From the IMG/VR virus record IMGVR_UViG_3300033148_002176, positions 1 through 31,610 of that record: a stretch of DNA of 31,610 nt; one strand, written 5' to 3'. Source of the DNA: a virus. The notes under the pieces are model-generated. The model worked only from the letters and a program-made list of their open reading frames with translations. It was not told where the DNA came from and searched no databases. The position numbers and the translations under genes were made by a program. This document shows, one piece after another, positions 8,160-16,021 of the stretch; position 1 is the stretch's first letter, and the number at the start of each line of letters is the position of its first letter.

Positions 8160-8180
8160 GTATCATCTTGATTATGATAC
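8160..8180. repeat. Perfect 7-bp inverted repeat upstream of dUTPase, candidate operator
   Basis: GTATCAT at 8160-8166 and ATGATAC at 8174-8180 are exact reverse complements separated by 7 bases. The right arm overlaps a TATGAT that could be a -10 box (8173-8178). The element lies in the 63-base gap between the late terminase gene and the replication block, and could be a repressor site or an RNA hairpin in the leader. Confidence 0.6.
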
Positions 8181-8202
8181 TGACAATTACTAAGAGAAAA
8201 CC

Positions 8203-8793
8203 ATGGCATCGGACCGTAAATTTGAGAAGGCTTTTACTGAACAGGACATGTTAGATTCCATTGCTTCCGATTTTGGTGGTGGTGAATCCGCAGTGGATAC
8301 TGCCCTCCCTACCCCAGAGCGGGTGGACGAAGCAGCACACATTCCACGCGTTCGTGTGAAGGTTAAAAAGCTCCCCCATTTCGACGGACTCTCCGAACTC
8401 GCCATGGCTACAATTGGTAGCGTCGGTATCGATCTTTACTGTGCGGTCAATAAGTCGGTTTGCCTAAATAACATGGGTGCGAGGGAAATAATTCCTACGG
8501 GAATTTCCATCGAACTACCGATTGGTTTCGAAGCTCAAATTCGACCACGGTCTGGATTGGCAGCAAAATACGGGATCACCGTTCTCAATACACCGGGAAC
8601 AATAGATTCTGATTATCGGGGCGAGATAGGCGTCATCTTGGTGAACCTATCTACAAAGAAATTCTTCGTTGAACGAGGAATGAGAATAGCCCAGATGGTT
8701 GTCAAACCTACTATCATACCGGTTCTCGACTATGTTGAAGAACTGGACTTGACAGGACGTGGTGAAGGCGGATTCGGATCAACCGGACAATAA
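8203..8793 (+). CDS. dut: dUTPase (deoxyuridine triphosphatase)
   Basis: The enzyme hydrolyses dUTP to dUMP and pyrophosphate, keeping uracil out of phage DNA and feeding thymidylate synthesis. All five trimeric dUTPase motifs are visible: motif 1 VGIDLYCAV, motif 2 RPRSGLA, motif 3 LNTPGTIDSDYRGEIGV including the catalytic Asp, motif 4 ERGMRIAQMVV, and the C-terminal lid motif 5 RGEGGFGSTG. The protein has 196 residues, about 50 more than typical; the extra piece is an N-terminal acidic extension before residue 60. The start has AAGAGA as ribosome binding site. It opens the replication block, after an intergenic gap with a perfect inverted repeat. Confidence 0.96.
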   Translation: MASDRKFEKAFTEQDMLDSIASDFGGGESAVDTALPTPERVDEAAHIPRVRVKVKKLPHFDGLSELAMATIGSVGIDLYCAVNKSVCLNNMGAREIIPTGISIELPIGFEAQIRPRSGLAAKYGITVLNTPGTIDSDYRGEIGVILVNLSTKKFFVERGMRIAQMVVKPTIIPVLDYVEELDLTGRGEGGFGSTGQ

Positions 8794-8871
8794 CTTAATA
8801 GAACTGTATAAAACTGTAATAAATTTGTAGATTCAATAAAGAACTGCATATAACTTAAGAGGAATAGTCTA
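8794..8871 (+). promoter_or_regulatory. AT-rich, repeat-containing leader of gp32, possible autoregulatory site
   Basis: This 78-base gap is strongly A/T-rich and contains repeats: GAACTGTATA at 8801-8810, a related AAACTGTAAT at 8811-8820, and GAACTGCATA at 8841-8850. TAACTTAA also occurs twice, at 8791-8798 and 8851-8858. The ribosome binding site AAGAGGA is at 8857-8863. T4 gp32 represses its own translation by binding an unstructured A/U-rich leader, so a similar role is plausible here. Confidence 0.4.
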
Positions 8872-10053
8872 ATGACTACAATGCTAGAACGCATGCGTGC
8901 CCGCGTGCAAGAACGTGCCCCACAATTCGAAAAAGATTACTCAATCTACGCATTCTGGAACCTTAAATTTGGTGGATCAAGTACCTTCCGCCTGTTGCCA
9001 TTCAACGACCCGTATACCGGTGGTTTCTGGACCGAAAAGGTCATGCTGCCAATGCAATTCACCGATCCCAGTGATCCTGAAAAGGTTGTTAAGTTCATGG
9101 CTCCGTGTCGTGAAATGTATGATCACGCCAACAAATGCCCTATCCTCGTACCCGTGCGCGAACTGTACGACGAAGAAAAGGAACTGCGGAACTCTGGTAA
9201 CACCAAGGAAGCCGACAAGCTGAAGAAGATCGCCGGTTTTCACTGGAAGAAGCCTACCTTCTACTACCAAGGATTTGTTAACAAGTCCGGCATGGCGGAA
9301 GAAGAAACTCCAGAAAATCCGATTCGTGTCTTTCCGTTCAACAAGAAGATTCATCAGATCATCTATAACTCGATCTTCCATTCCGACGAAGACCCGTATG
9401 AAACTCTACCATGTGGTGAGTTCACTCAGGAAGACGTTGAAGCGCTTCTCGGTGACGGCGATGTAGATATGTCGATTTTCGACGGCTACAACTTCATCGT
9501 CAAGAAGGGACAACAGGGCGAATACGCCGACTGGACAACTTCGTCTGGCTGGTCCAAGTCCCAGAGCCCACTTACTGATGAGCAACTGGCTGCTATCGCG
9601 GAGTACAAACTCCACGACCTGACCAAGCGTCTGCCTGACCGTCCAAGCGAAGAGATGTATGAAGTGCTGGCTGAGATGATGACTCTCTCCGTTCAGCGCC
9701 AACTTACTGGCGAAGTCGCGGTATGGAACACCGAATGGGAAGCACTTGGTTTCAAGCCTTTCCGTCAGCGTGGTGACAAGTCCCAAGCTGGAGATGCAAC
9801 TAAATCTTCCGCTCCGGCTTCCACTGAAGAAGGCGCAGGTGCCGGTAGTGCACTCGACCGTCTGAAAGCTGCACGCGGTAAGACCGCTGAAGCTCCAGCC
9901 GAAACCGAAGCCGAATCACCAGCCGAGGTTGCAGCCGCAGCCGACACTGATGTCAAGGTTGAAGAAGTTGCTGTTCCTGAAGAAGCGGGTGAGACTCAGG
10001 TCTCCGATCTTGCAGCTAAGATCAAAGCTCGTGTAGGTAAGAAATCGGCGTAA
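8872..10053 (+). CDS. gp32: Single-stranded DNA-binding protein, T4 gp32-like
   Basis: The product coats single-stranded DNA during replication and recombination and co-ordinates polymerase, helicase and UvsX/UvsY. The N-terminal segment with basic residues (LERMRARVQERAPQF) matches the co-operativity region, and the core has the gp32-type phrase STFRLLPFNDPYTGGFW near residues 37-53. Where T4 has a zinc site with three Cys, this protein keeps C79 and C89 with the same nine-residue spacing and H85, but the third Cys is missing, so metal binding is doubtful. After about residue 305 the protein is an Ala/Glu-rich acidic tail, as expected for partner binding, here unusually long (393 residues total; T4 about 300). 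A terminator follows. Confidence 0.9.
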   Translation: MTTMLERMRARVQERAPQFEKDYSIYAFWNLKFGGSSTFRLLPFNDPYTGGFWTEKVMLPMQFTDPSDPEKVVKFMAPCREMYDHANKCPILVPVRELYDEEKELRNSGNTKEADKLKKIAGFHWKKPTFYYQGFVNKSGMAEEETPENPIRVFPFNKKIHQIIYNSIFHSDEDPYETLPCGEFTQEDVEALLGDGDVDMSIFDGYNFIVKKGQQGEYADWTTSSGWSKSQSPLTDEQLAAIAEYKLHDLTKRLPDRPSEEMYEVLAEMMTLSVQRQLTGEVAVWNTEWEALGFKPFRQRGDKSQAGDATKSSAPASTEEGAGAGSALDRLKAARGKTAEAPAETEAESPAEVAAAADTDVKVEEVAVPEEAGETQVSDLAAKIKARVGKKSA

Positions 10054-10062
10054 GCTGATGTG

Positions 10063-10113
10063 CCCGACCCTGCTGAACGATTACCTCCTTTTAGTTCGCG
10101 GGGTCGGGTTTTT
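10063..10113 (+). terminator. Rho-independent terminator after gp32
   Basis: CCCGACCC at 10063-10070 pairs with GGGTCGGG at 10101-10108 and is followed by TTTTT at 10109-10113. Inside the 30-base loop, GAAC at 10075-10078 can pair with GTTC at 10094-10097. It separates the gp32 gene from uvsX and would let gp32 be expressed as its own abundant message. Confidence 0.85.
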
Positions 10114-10136
10114 GCCTAAACTGAGAGGAAACAATT

Positions 10137-11324
10137 ATGGCTAGTAAATTCACAAAGAAGCGCCAGAAGGCGTTCTCAACTCTAAAATCTGAGACGATTA
10201 AAGCAGGGTTTTCCAACATCGACATGTGGGTTGATATGGGAAATTTCTCAATGAATCGTATCATGTCCGGCAAGTTCAATGAAGGACTGCTGTTCGGACG
10301 ACAGTATGTATATTACGGCGAGTCTGGTTCGGGCAAATCCCTACAGACAGCTTATGCATGCGCTAATGCACAAAAGGCACATAACGCGTTTGTCCTATGG
10401 ATCGACGTGGAAAAGGCAACCGATGATGTCGCTGGTCAGCAATGGCTTGAACGTGTCGGTGTCGATCTTGACGAAGATAATTTTCAGTACATGACTGGCG
10501 CTACGCTCAGCGATTGTAAGAAGACTGTCTCAGAAATGTGCAAGATGTACCGTGAAGCATACGAGGCTGGCGACTTTGACAGACCAATGGTCATCGTTGT
10601 TGATTCGTGGTCTGCGGCTATGACCGAAAAGCAATGGGAAGAAGCTCAGGCTGGTACCATTGTTGGTGACATGGGACAGAAGGCTAAACAGACCGGTGAC
10701 GTGGTTCAGTCCATCACCCATCTGTGCAGCCACTTACCTGTCATGGTATTGGGTGTCGGTCACATCATGGACAATCAGGAAAAGTACGGAGCGAAGCACA
10801 AGACTACCGGCGGTCATAAGATGTTTTATATGGCATCGGGTTGTCTCATGTTGACCAAGGTGGCACTCAAGGAGAACGATAAAAATCGTGCTATTGAGGA
10901 TAAAGAAGTCGCGAAGTATTGGGCGGACATGAAGGCAGGCATGACTGCGGATCACAAGAAGCGTAGTCAGATTATTGGTCACGTTTGTGTCATTGATAAT
11001 CTCAAGTCCCGCGCATCCAAGCCCGGACAGCGCATCGAAATTCAAGTGCCGTTCAACACTGGTATGGACGCGTATTCTGGTCTGTTCGATCTGCTCATGT
11101 ACGAAGGTGCCATCACGGTTCCGTCAATAGGTTGGTATCAAATCGGTAAAGGGGACACACTCCAGAAATTCCGCAAAGGGGATTTCCGAAAGCATGCTGA
11201 TGCTGCGATGATATGGGCTGATGATCTGAATCCGAGTGGTGTCTCGCGCCCGCTTACCGATGAAGAAGTCAAAGCAGAACTTGCTGCGGCGGATGCTGAG
11301 GAAGACGAGGCTACTGATGAGTAA
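10137..11324 (+). CDS. uvsX: UvsX recombinase (RecA/Rad51 family)
   Basis: UvsX forms filaments on single-stranded DNA and carries out strand exchange for recombination-dependent replication and repair. The Walker A motif is GESGSGKS at residues 61-68, Walker B is MVIVVDSWSAA near residues 150-160, and the loop region GVGHIMDNQEKYGAKHKTTGG with downstream MASGCLMLTKVAL matches T4 UvsX. The 395-residue length fits, and the C-terminus is acidic. The start ATG at 10137 has GAGAGGAAA upstream. The last bases overlap the ATG of the uvsY-like gene, giving the classic uvsX-uvsY pairing. Confidence 0.96.
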   Translation: MASKFTKKRQKAFSTLKSETIKAGFSNIDMWVDMGNFSMNRIMSGKFNEGLLFGRQYVYYGESGSGKSLQTAYACANAQKAHNAFVLWIDVEKATDDVAGQQWLERVGVDLDEDNFQYMTGATLSDCKKTVSEMCKMYREAYEAGDFDRPMVIVVDSWSAAMTEKQWEEAQAGTIVGDMGQKAKQTGDVVQSITHLCSHLPVMVLGVGHIMDNQEKYGAKHKTTGGHKMFYMASGCLMLTKVALKENDKNRAIEDKEVAKYWADMKAGMTADHKKRSQIIGHVCVIDNLKSRASKPGQRIEIQVPFNTGMDAYSGLFDLLMYEGAITVPSIGWYQIGKGDTLQKFRKGDFRKHADAAMIWADDLNPSGVSRPLTDEEVKAELAAADAEEDEATDE

Positions 11325-11877
11325 GTCGCGCAGAGCGCAGAGATGGTTCGACACGGTTCGTGACGCATATGATGACCTCGATGATGATGACAAGAAGGAC
11401 ACATTCATCAACGCGGTCATTGGTGCGTCGGAGTACTTTCTTAAAGTGGAAAAAGATTCCACCGACGAGCTTTTGATTGTCGGTAGACTTGAGAGCATGT
11501 TGCAAGAAAATACTGCACTCGGTTATTTCTACAACAGCGTTCACACTGACGCCCTCCAGATACGAAAGTATCTAGAAACGGTATTATCAGATTATGAATA
11601 CAAGAAGTATGTTTGGTATCAAACCACATCTGATGGCAAAGCACTACTCGGCACCAAACCAACAGCGACCGATCTCAAAAATCACATCAAGGCGGAAGAT
11701 GTGGTTACCTTGCTAAACGACTGCATCCGGCTTATTGCCGACCGCCAACATGTATTGGAAGACCTTCGGGAAGGATTCATCACCCGTGGATTCACTCTGA
11801 AGACCATTACCGATATCCGAATAGCAAAACTTGAAGAGGTATGGATCGATGGGACACGCGAAACAGATAACTCCTGA
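11317..11877 (+). CDS. uvsY: UvsY-like recombination mediator
   Basis: The open frame begins at 11236, but the ATG at 11317 is the likely start because it overlaps the uvsX stop and removes a basic shadow translation of uvsX; the product then has 186 residues. Its C-terminal part, with LREGFITRGFTLKTITDIR, resembles the end of T4 UvsY (SRGFAIKHIQDMR from memory), and the protein is mainly helical throughout. UvsY helps UvsX displace gp32 from single-stranded DNA. It is about 50 residues longer than T4 UvsY, mostly in the N-terminal half. Both sequence and gene order support the call. Confidence 0.8.
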   Translation: MSKSRRAQRWFDTVRDAYDDLDDDDKKDTFINAVIGASEYFLKVEKDSTDELLIVGRLESMLQENTALGYFYNSVHTDALQIRKYLETVLSDYEYKKYVWYQTTSDGKALLGTKPTATDLKNHIKAEDVVTLLNDCIRLIADRQHVLEDLREGFITRGFTLKTITDIRIAKLEEVWIDGTRETDNS

Positions 11878-12547
11878 GCCGACTAAACCCGGTACGCTGA
11901 TTGATATTGAAGGTGAAAGACATATTTTCAATGGCCTATTTTGGCAACCGTTACGCGGTCGTGAGCTAAACAACTCGTTGCAGACATACGGTGGCAGTTT
12001 TGTATGGCCGCTAGACCCTTATGCTGACGAAATTGACTATCTCTCGGTGGCTCACGGACTCGCATGTGAGATGCGTTACGGCAATCAATCACCATATCCG
12101 CTTCCGGTTGCTTGGCATTCGGTAGCATTAAGCCATGTGGTGCCCCAGAAGTACGCTCAGACGGCGTTAATTCATGACGCAGCCGAAGCCTACCTCAAGG
12201 ACATGCCGCGCCCTATACGTCGTCAGGAGCCGTTCAAGAGCATCTATGATGCGATTGAAGACAAGCTACTGAGGACTTGCTTCGAATACTTTGGTGTTGA
12301 CTATTCACTCATGGACGATGAGTTCCTGTATTACGACATCAAAATGAGTTGGTGCGAGATGACCGTATGGGCTCGTACCAGTCCTGTATTCGAAGCGAAG
12401 CTGAATGCATTACATATATCATCCCCCGAACGCATTGAAGATTCTCTCGACGAGGACTACATTAAATGGGTGGAGAGATGTCCGCGCCATGAAATGTGGC
12501 AAAGCGCTGAGAAGGCGTGGCTAGAGCGGTACGATGAATTATTCTGA
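11849..12547 (+). CDS. HD-domain phosphohydrolase (YfbR-like nucleotidase group)
   Basis: The start is set at the ATG at 11849 (product MGHAKQITPE..., 232 residues); an upstream in-frame TTG is less likely because GAAGAGG lies about 9 bases before this ATG. The metal-binding HD pattern is clear: H69 in YLSVAHGLACE, H90 in AWHSVALSHVV, the H109-D110 pair in ALIHDAAEAYLKDMPRP, and a late Asp in YYDIKMSW. In the YfbR group such enzymes dephosphorylate deoxynucleoside monophosphates, so a role in nucleotide-pool adjustment is likely, but other HD substrates are possible. It overlaps uvsY by 29 bases and uvsW by one, sitting inside the recombination operon. Confidence 0.85.
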   Translation: MGHAKQITPEPTKPGTLIDIEGERHIFNGLFWQPLRGRELNNSLQTYGGSFVWPLDPYADEIDYLSVAHGLACEMRYGNQSPYPLPVAWHSVALSHVVPQKYAQTALIHDAAEAYLKDMPRPIRRQEPFKSIYDAIEDKLLRTCFEYFGVDYSLMDDEFLYYDIKMSWCEMTVWARTSPVFEAKLNALHISSPERIEDSLDEDYIKWVERCPRHEMWQSAEKAWLERYDELF

Positions 12548-13998
12548 TGCCAACAGCAAAGATAGTTATACATGATGAAGTCAATGTAGAATTCCGTGGG
12601 GTAGACCCTGACACCCTCTATGAGTGTCAGGAAGAATTAACCTACTACGTCCCGGGCTACATACACATGGCGAAGGTAAAACTTGGCTGGTGGGACGGGC
12701 GAATCAAACTAATGAAAGCCTCGGGGTACACCAGCTTCAACCTGATTGAATACATCGACCCCATCCTAGTACAAGCGGGATATAATTTCGAAATTATTGA
12801 CGAACGCTCTTGGGTCGATAATGTTTCCGACAAGCTACAATACATCGACGACTCTTATCTTAACGGTTTCTTAGATCGTGAGGGTAATCCGATCACGTTA
12901 TGGAAGCACCAAGTCACCGCCGTCAACACAGCAATTGAGCGTGGGCAGGGTGTATTGGAACTCGCTACCGGTGCAGGTAAAACTATCATCTGCGGCATCA
13001 TGGCTAAGGTGTGGGCTCCTCACGGGCGCGTCGTAATTATTGTTCCTAGCATCGACCTCATTCTCCAAACACATTATGAGTTTCAACAGCGGATGGGATT
13101 GGATGCCGGTATCTGGTATGGTGAACGCAAAGAACGTAAGCAAGTTACCATAGCTACATGGCAGAGCTTGGATCACTTTCCTGAACTGTTCAATGAAGTT
13201 ATCTGTGTCATCGTGGACGAAGTACACCAAGCCAAGGCACAGGTACTAGGTGAGATGCTGTCCGGTCCCGCTGCTAATGTTCCATTCCGATTTGGTTGCA
13301 CGGGAACGCTTCCAAAAGAAGACCTATTCCGAAAGCAAATCGAAGCTACGATTGGTAAGCACATTTACGTGGTTCGCTCGAAGCATCTACAAGACCTTGG
13401 CGTGCTCGCAAAGGCGGAGGTCTACCAAATGAAGTTGGGAGACTCGAAGAATCCTACATGGGAGAAAGCATCAGCCCACCATGAACTCTGGAAGGACGAA
13501 TTGGATTGGATGTTTTCCGATGAATTCCGCATGATGTATTTGGCTGTCACCATCGAAGAGATTGTCGAAGAGTTCGGCAATACGTTGGTGTTGGTTCAGT
13601 ACCGTGAACACGGAAAGAAGTTGGCAGCATTATTACCTGATGCCATATCGCTTGATGGTAGAGACAAGAATCGCCGAGACCACTACGAGACGTTTAACAA
13701 TAACGACAACGGTTTGCTTATTTGTACATACGGCATTGCATCCACCGGTATCGACATACCCAGAATTTTCAATCTCGTCATAATTGAGCCGGGGAAAAAG
13801 TTTGAAAAAGTTATGCAGACTCTCGGTCGTGGTTTTAGAATAGCCGAGGACAAGGACCATGTTAACATCTTCGATATATTCGGAGACTCTGGCTTGAGTA
13901 AAAAACATGCCGCGTCCAGAAGAACGTTTTATAAAGATGCCCAACAACCATTACAAATAATCGAGGTGGAGTACTACGATGTTAATACTAACGGCTGA
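12547..13998 (+). CDS. uvsW: UvsW-like superfamily 2 helicase
   Basis: UvsW unwinds branched DNA and R-loops, restarting forks and switching replication from origin- to recombination-dependent mode. The 483-residue product has an N-terminal substrate-recognition region (about residues 1-110), Walker A ATGAGKT at 140-146, motif II as DEVH near 222-225, motif III as FGCTGTLPK near 256, and a motif VI with QTLGRGFRIAED near 424. The ATG overlaps the HD gene stop (TGATG). The last 20 bases overlap the following gene. Helicase identity is certain and the UvsW assignment follows from N-terminal layout, length and neighbours. Confidence 0.93.
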   Translation: MPTAKIVIHDEVNVEFRGVDPDTLYECQEELTYYVPGYIHMAKVKLGWWDGRIKLMKASGYTSFNLIEYIDPILVQAGYNFEIIDERSWVDNVSDKLQYIDDSYLNGFLDREGNPITLWKHQVTAVNTAIERGQGVLELATGAGKTIICGIMAKVWAPHGRVVIIVPSIDLILQTHYEFQQRMGLDAGIWYGERKERKQVTIATWQSLDHFPELFNEVICVIVDEVHQAKAQVLGEMLSGPAANVPFRFGCTGTLPKEDLFRKQIEATIGKHIYVVRSKHLQDLGVLAKAEVYQMKLGDSKNPTWEKASAHHELWKDELDWMFSDEFRMMYLAVTIEEIVEEFGNTLVLVQYREHGKKLAALLPDAISLDGRDKNRRDHYETFNNNDNGLLICTYGIASTGIDIPRIFNLVIIEPGKKFEKVMQTLGRGFRIAEDKDHVNIFDIFGDSGLSKKHAASRRTFYKDAQQPLQIIEVEYYDVNTNG

Positions 13999-14494
13999 GA
14001 ACGAAGTTCTTAATACGGACTCTATGAAGGTGGGTGAGGTAGTTCATCACAGCACCCTAAGTTTCCAAGACCCCGCAAACATCGATTTCTATTTTAACGT
14101 GATAGAATTTCTTGAGGAATTCTCATCAGCGTCAGTGACCCTACAAATTGGGGAACATGAAATCGTAATGCCATTGCACTGGTCTATCATTTGTACGGAT
14201 TTGGAATACCTTCATTCCATTCCGTTGTACGAAATTGGTGGGAGAAACTTTCCTGCCTTTTGCCTGAATCCGATTGATGGTTTCAGGCCAGAGTTTTTGA
14301 AGGTACGACAGGGTACTATATTCCCGCAAGCCAATTGGACATCTCCGCAGATGAACGACAAGGACTTACTTGTAGTTCCACTGGGAGAAAATTCTAGCCC
14401 TTATCTCGCCGATGGGGTGAAACGTGGTCCGAATTGTGCTATATTCTCTTCCAGTAAGGTCGAGATTTACAAACCAATCGGCGACATCTGGTAA
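13979..14494 (+). CDS. Hypothetical protein downstream of uvsW, 171 aa
   Basis: The ATG lies inside the end of uvsW with GGTGGAG about 8 bases upstream. The product is soluble and beta-rich, with an N-terminal acidic region and a conserved-looking core containing MPLHWSIICTDL, FCLNPIDGFRPEF and ANWTSPQMNDKDLLVVPLG. It gives the impression of a conserved small protein of T4-like environmental phages, but I cannot name a family. Its place in the replication operon suggests a role linked to DNA replication or its regulation. Confidence 0.82.
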   Translation: MLILTAENEVLNTDSMKVGEVVHHSTLSFQDPANIDFYFNVIEFLEEFSSASVTLQIGEHEIVMPLHWSIICTDLEYLHSIPLYEIGGRNFPAFCLNPIDGFRPEFLKVRQGTIFPQANWTSPQMNDKDLLVVPLGENSSPYLADGVKRGPNCAIFSSSKVEIYKPIGDIW

Positions 14495-14505
14495 AGGACA
14501 GAGAA

Positions 14506-14817
14506 ATGAGAGATAAATTAATTGAAGCGATACGCGCCCGCAAGGTAGTCGAAGTGGAATACGAGTCGAAGGACAAAGGTATAGAAACCCGTGTATTTTA
14601 CCCGTTCACTGTCGGCAAGGCATCCAATGACAAGTACGCAGTTTTCGGAGAGCAGATTATCGGCGGTGGCGGTTCACATCCGGCACGATACAACATGGAC
14701 AACATCAAAAAGGTTTCGGTGTTGAATACTGACATTCCAGCAGAAGCGCCACACGACTACACCGTTGTAACAGCGCGGTGGGAAACTATCGAGGCGACTA
14801 TTGCTCCACCGAAGTAA
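14506..14817 (+). CDS. Small WYL-domain-like protein
   Basis: The 103-residue product reads as a single WYL-like domain: an N-terminal helix LIEAIRARKVVEVEYES, then the ETRVFYPFTVG strand pair, a loop with GGGGSHPARYNMDNI, and a closing IKKVSVLNTDI strand. WYL domains sense ligands, often nucleic acids or nucleotides, and usually sit on a DNA-binding or nuclease partner. Here the domain stands alone without a helix-turn-helix. GGACAGAG precedes the ATG. The assignment is from pattern and is moderate; an unrelated small SH3-like barrel is the alternative. Confidence 0.6.
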   Translation: MRDKLIEAIRARKVVEVEYESKDKGIETRVFYPFTVGKASNDKYAVFGEQIIGGGGSHPARYNMDNIKKVSVLNTDIPAEAPHDYTVVTARWETIEATIAPPK

Positions 14818-14819
14818 TT

Positions 14820-15317
14820 ATGGCGAACAAACTCGACCTCTTTGCTACCCTGTCCTACCTAGATCAAAACAATCTAGGGGTGTACGACTCGCTTCGTGCG
14901 GAGCCGGAAATGCTCAAGGAACTGGAACGTAATGTTTCTTGGATGCTCCCCCAGTGGGTAACCGGTGCCACGAGCGATGACGCGCATGCAGACCTTATTG
15001 ACAGTTTCAACGTCATATGCAATGATGGGTGGTTCGACCTATATGGTCATCCTGAATTACAGACGAAGTTATTAGCGTGTTGCGGGACGGGGCGGAAGGT
15101 TCGCCACAAGTATTACAAACCGTCAAAAATTCTTCATCTTAGTAAGATGATGAAACTTCTGGAAGGTAAGTACGAAGATATTCGGGAGGAAGAGGTAGAG
15201 ATGTGGGTCCGTCGTTCGACGAAGGCTGGCATGATTAGCTTTGCAGAATCCCTCGGGTATCAGGAAAAAGAGGTCAAGGAATTGACTAAAACATTTGACG
15301 CATTGAGGAAAGGCTAA
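14820..15317 (+). CDS. Probable clamp-loader small subunit, T4 gp62-like
   Basis: The start is the ATG at 14820, two bases after the upstream stop; a more upstream in-frame ATG would lie within the WYL-like gene. The 165-residue product is helical. Its layout recalls gp62-like proteins of environmental T4-type phages: an N-terminal LDLFATLSYL helix, a middle region with WMLPQW followed by a short basic segment GRKVRHKYYKP, and a C-terminal helix pair ending in YQEKEVKELTKTF. Together with gp44, gp62 loads the sliding clamp onto primed DNA. Similarity is weak, no gp44 gene is in the window, and another replication accessory is possible. Confidence 0.5.
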   Translation: MANKLDLFATLSYLDQNNLGVYDSLRAEPEMLKELERNVSWMLPQWVTGATSDDAHADLIDSFNVICNDGWFDLYGHPELQTKLLACCGTGRKVRHKYYKPSKILHLSKMMKLLEGKYEDIREEEVEMWVRRSTKAGMISFAESLGYQEKEVKELTKTFDALRKG

Positions 15318-16021
15318 TGTCGCTTAAAGAACGCAAATACAAGTGCTCGTTTTGTCGCCGTGACTTCGTAAGGAAGACATGGTACGAAAAACACATGTGT
15401 GATAAAAAGCAACGCTTTATGGATCGTAACAACATCACGACCATCAAAGCCCATCGCCTATTCAATCACTGGCAACAGCGAGCCAAGATGCTACGTCGTG
15501 GTAAAGAGAAATCCATTGACGAATTTTGCAAGTCTCCATTTTTCAAGGCGTTCAATCGCCTAGCAGAATTCACGTCTAATGAATACGTAGTATCAGGGTT
15601 CAAGTACATTGATTGGTTGGTGGAAAATAAAATCCCAGAGGCGAAGTGGTGTAACCCCCGCGACCTCGACGATTACCGTGCCTATCTACGAACCTCAGAG
15701 GAACCCGAGGCGCAAGCCAAAACATCCTGTAAGAACATTCGTGTGTGGTGTGTGGACAACGACATCAGCATGCCTGAATTCTTCAAGACCATTACGCCCG
15801 GGCAGGCTATGAGTATGGTTCGCGAGAACAAGCTAAGCCCGTGGGTTCTCCTCGGATATCAACCGTGCGTGGATGCCCTAACTTCGCGATTCAAACAAGA
15901 AATGCTGTTCACTCTGAACGAACACATCAACGTCCCTTACTGGTTGGAAAAGACAGAATCGGATGAAGTTGGTATGGCTACGGTGAACAAAGTGTTGACT
16001 GAGAAACTGCATGCTGTCTGA
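15317..16021 (+). CDS. Zinc-finger protein conserved-looking in T4-type phages, 234 aa
   Basis: The N-terminus carries a single zinc-finger-like motif YKCSFCRRDFVRKTWYEKHMC with C-x2-C and H-x2-C ligands (residues 9-28). The remaining 200 residues are helical, with FCKSPFFKAFNRLAEF, a YIDWLVENKIP segment and SPWVLLGYQP. I recognise this as a type of protein that accompanies the DnaE-like gene in T4-like phages, but it has no established function that I know of. It overlaps the upstream gene by one base (TAATG) and the downstream DnaE-like gene by 11 bases, so the pair is likely co-translated and may act together on DNA. Confidence 0.75.
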   Translation: MSLKERKYKCSFCRRDFVRKTWYEKHMCDKKQRFMDRNNITTIKAHRLFNHWQQRAKMLRRGKEKSIDEFCKSPFFKAFNRLAEFTSNEYVVSGFKYIDWLVENKIPEAKWCNPRDLDDYRAYLRTSEEPEAQAKTSCKNIRVWCVDNDISMPEFFKTITPGQAMSMVRENKLSPWVLLGYQPCVDALTSRFKQEMLFTLNEHINVPYWLEKTESDEVGMATVNKVLTEKLHAV

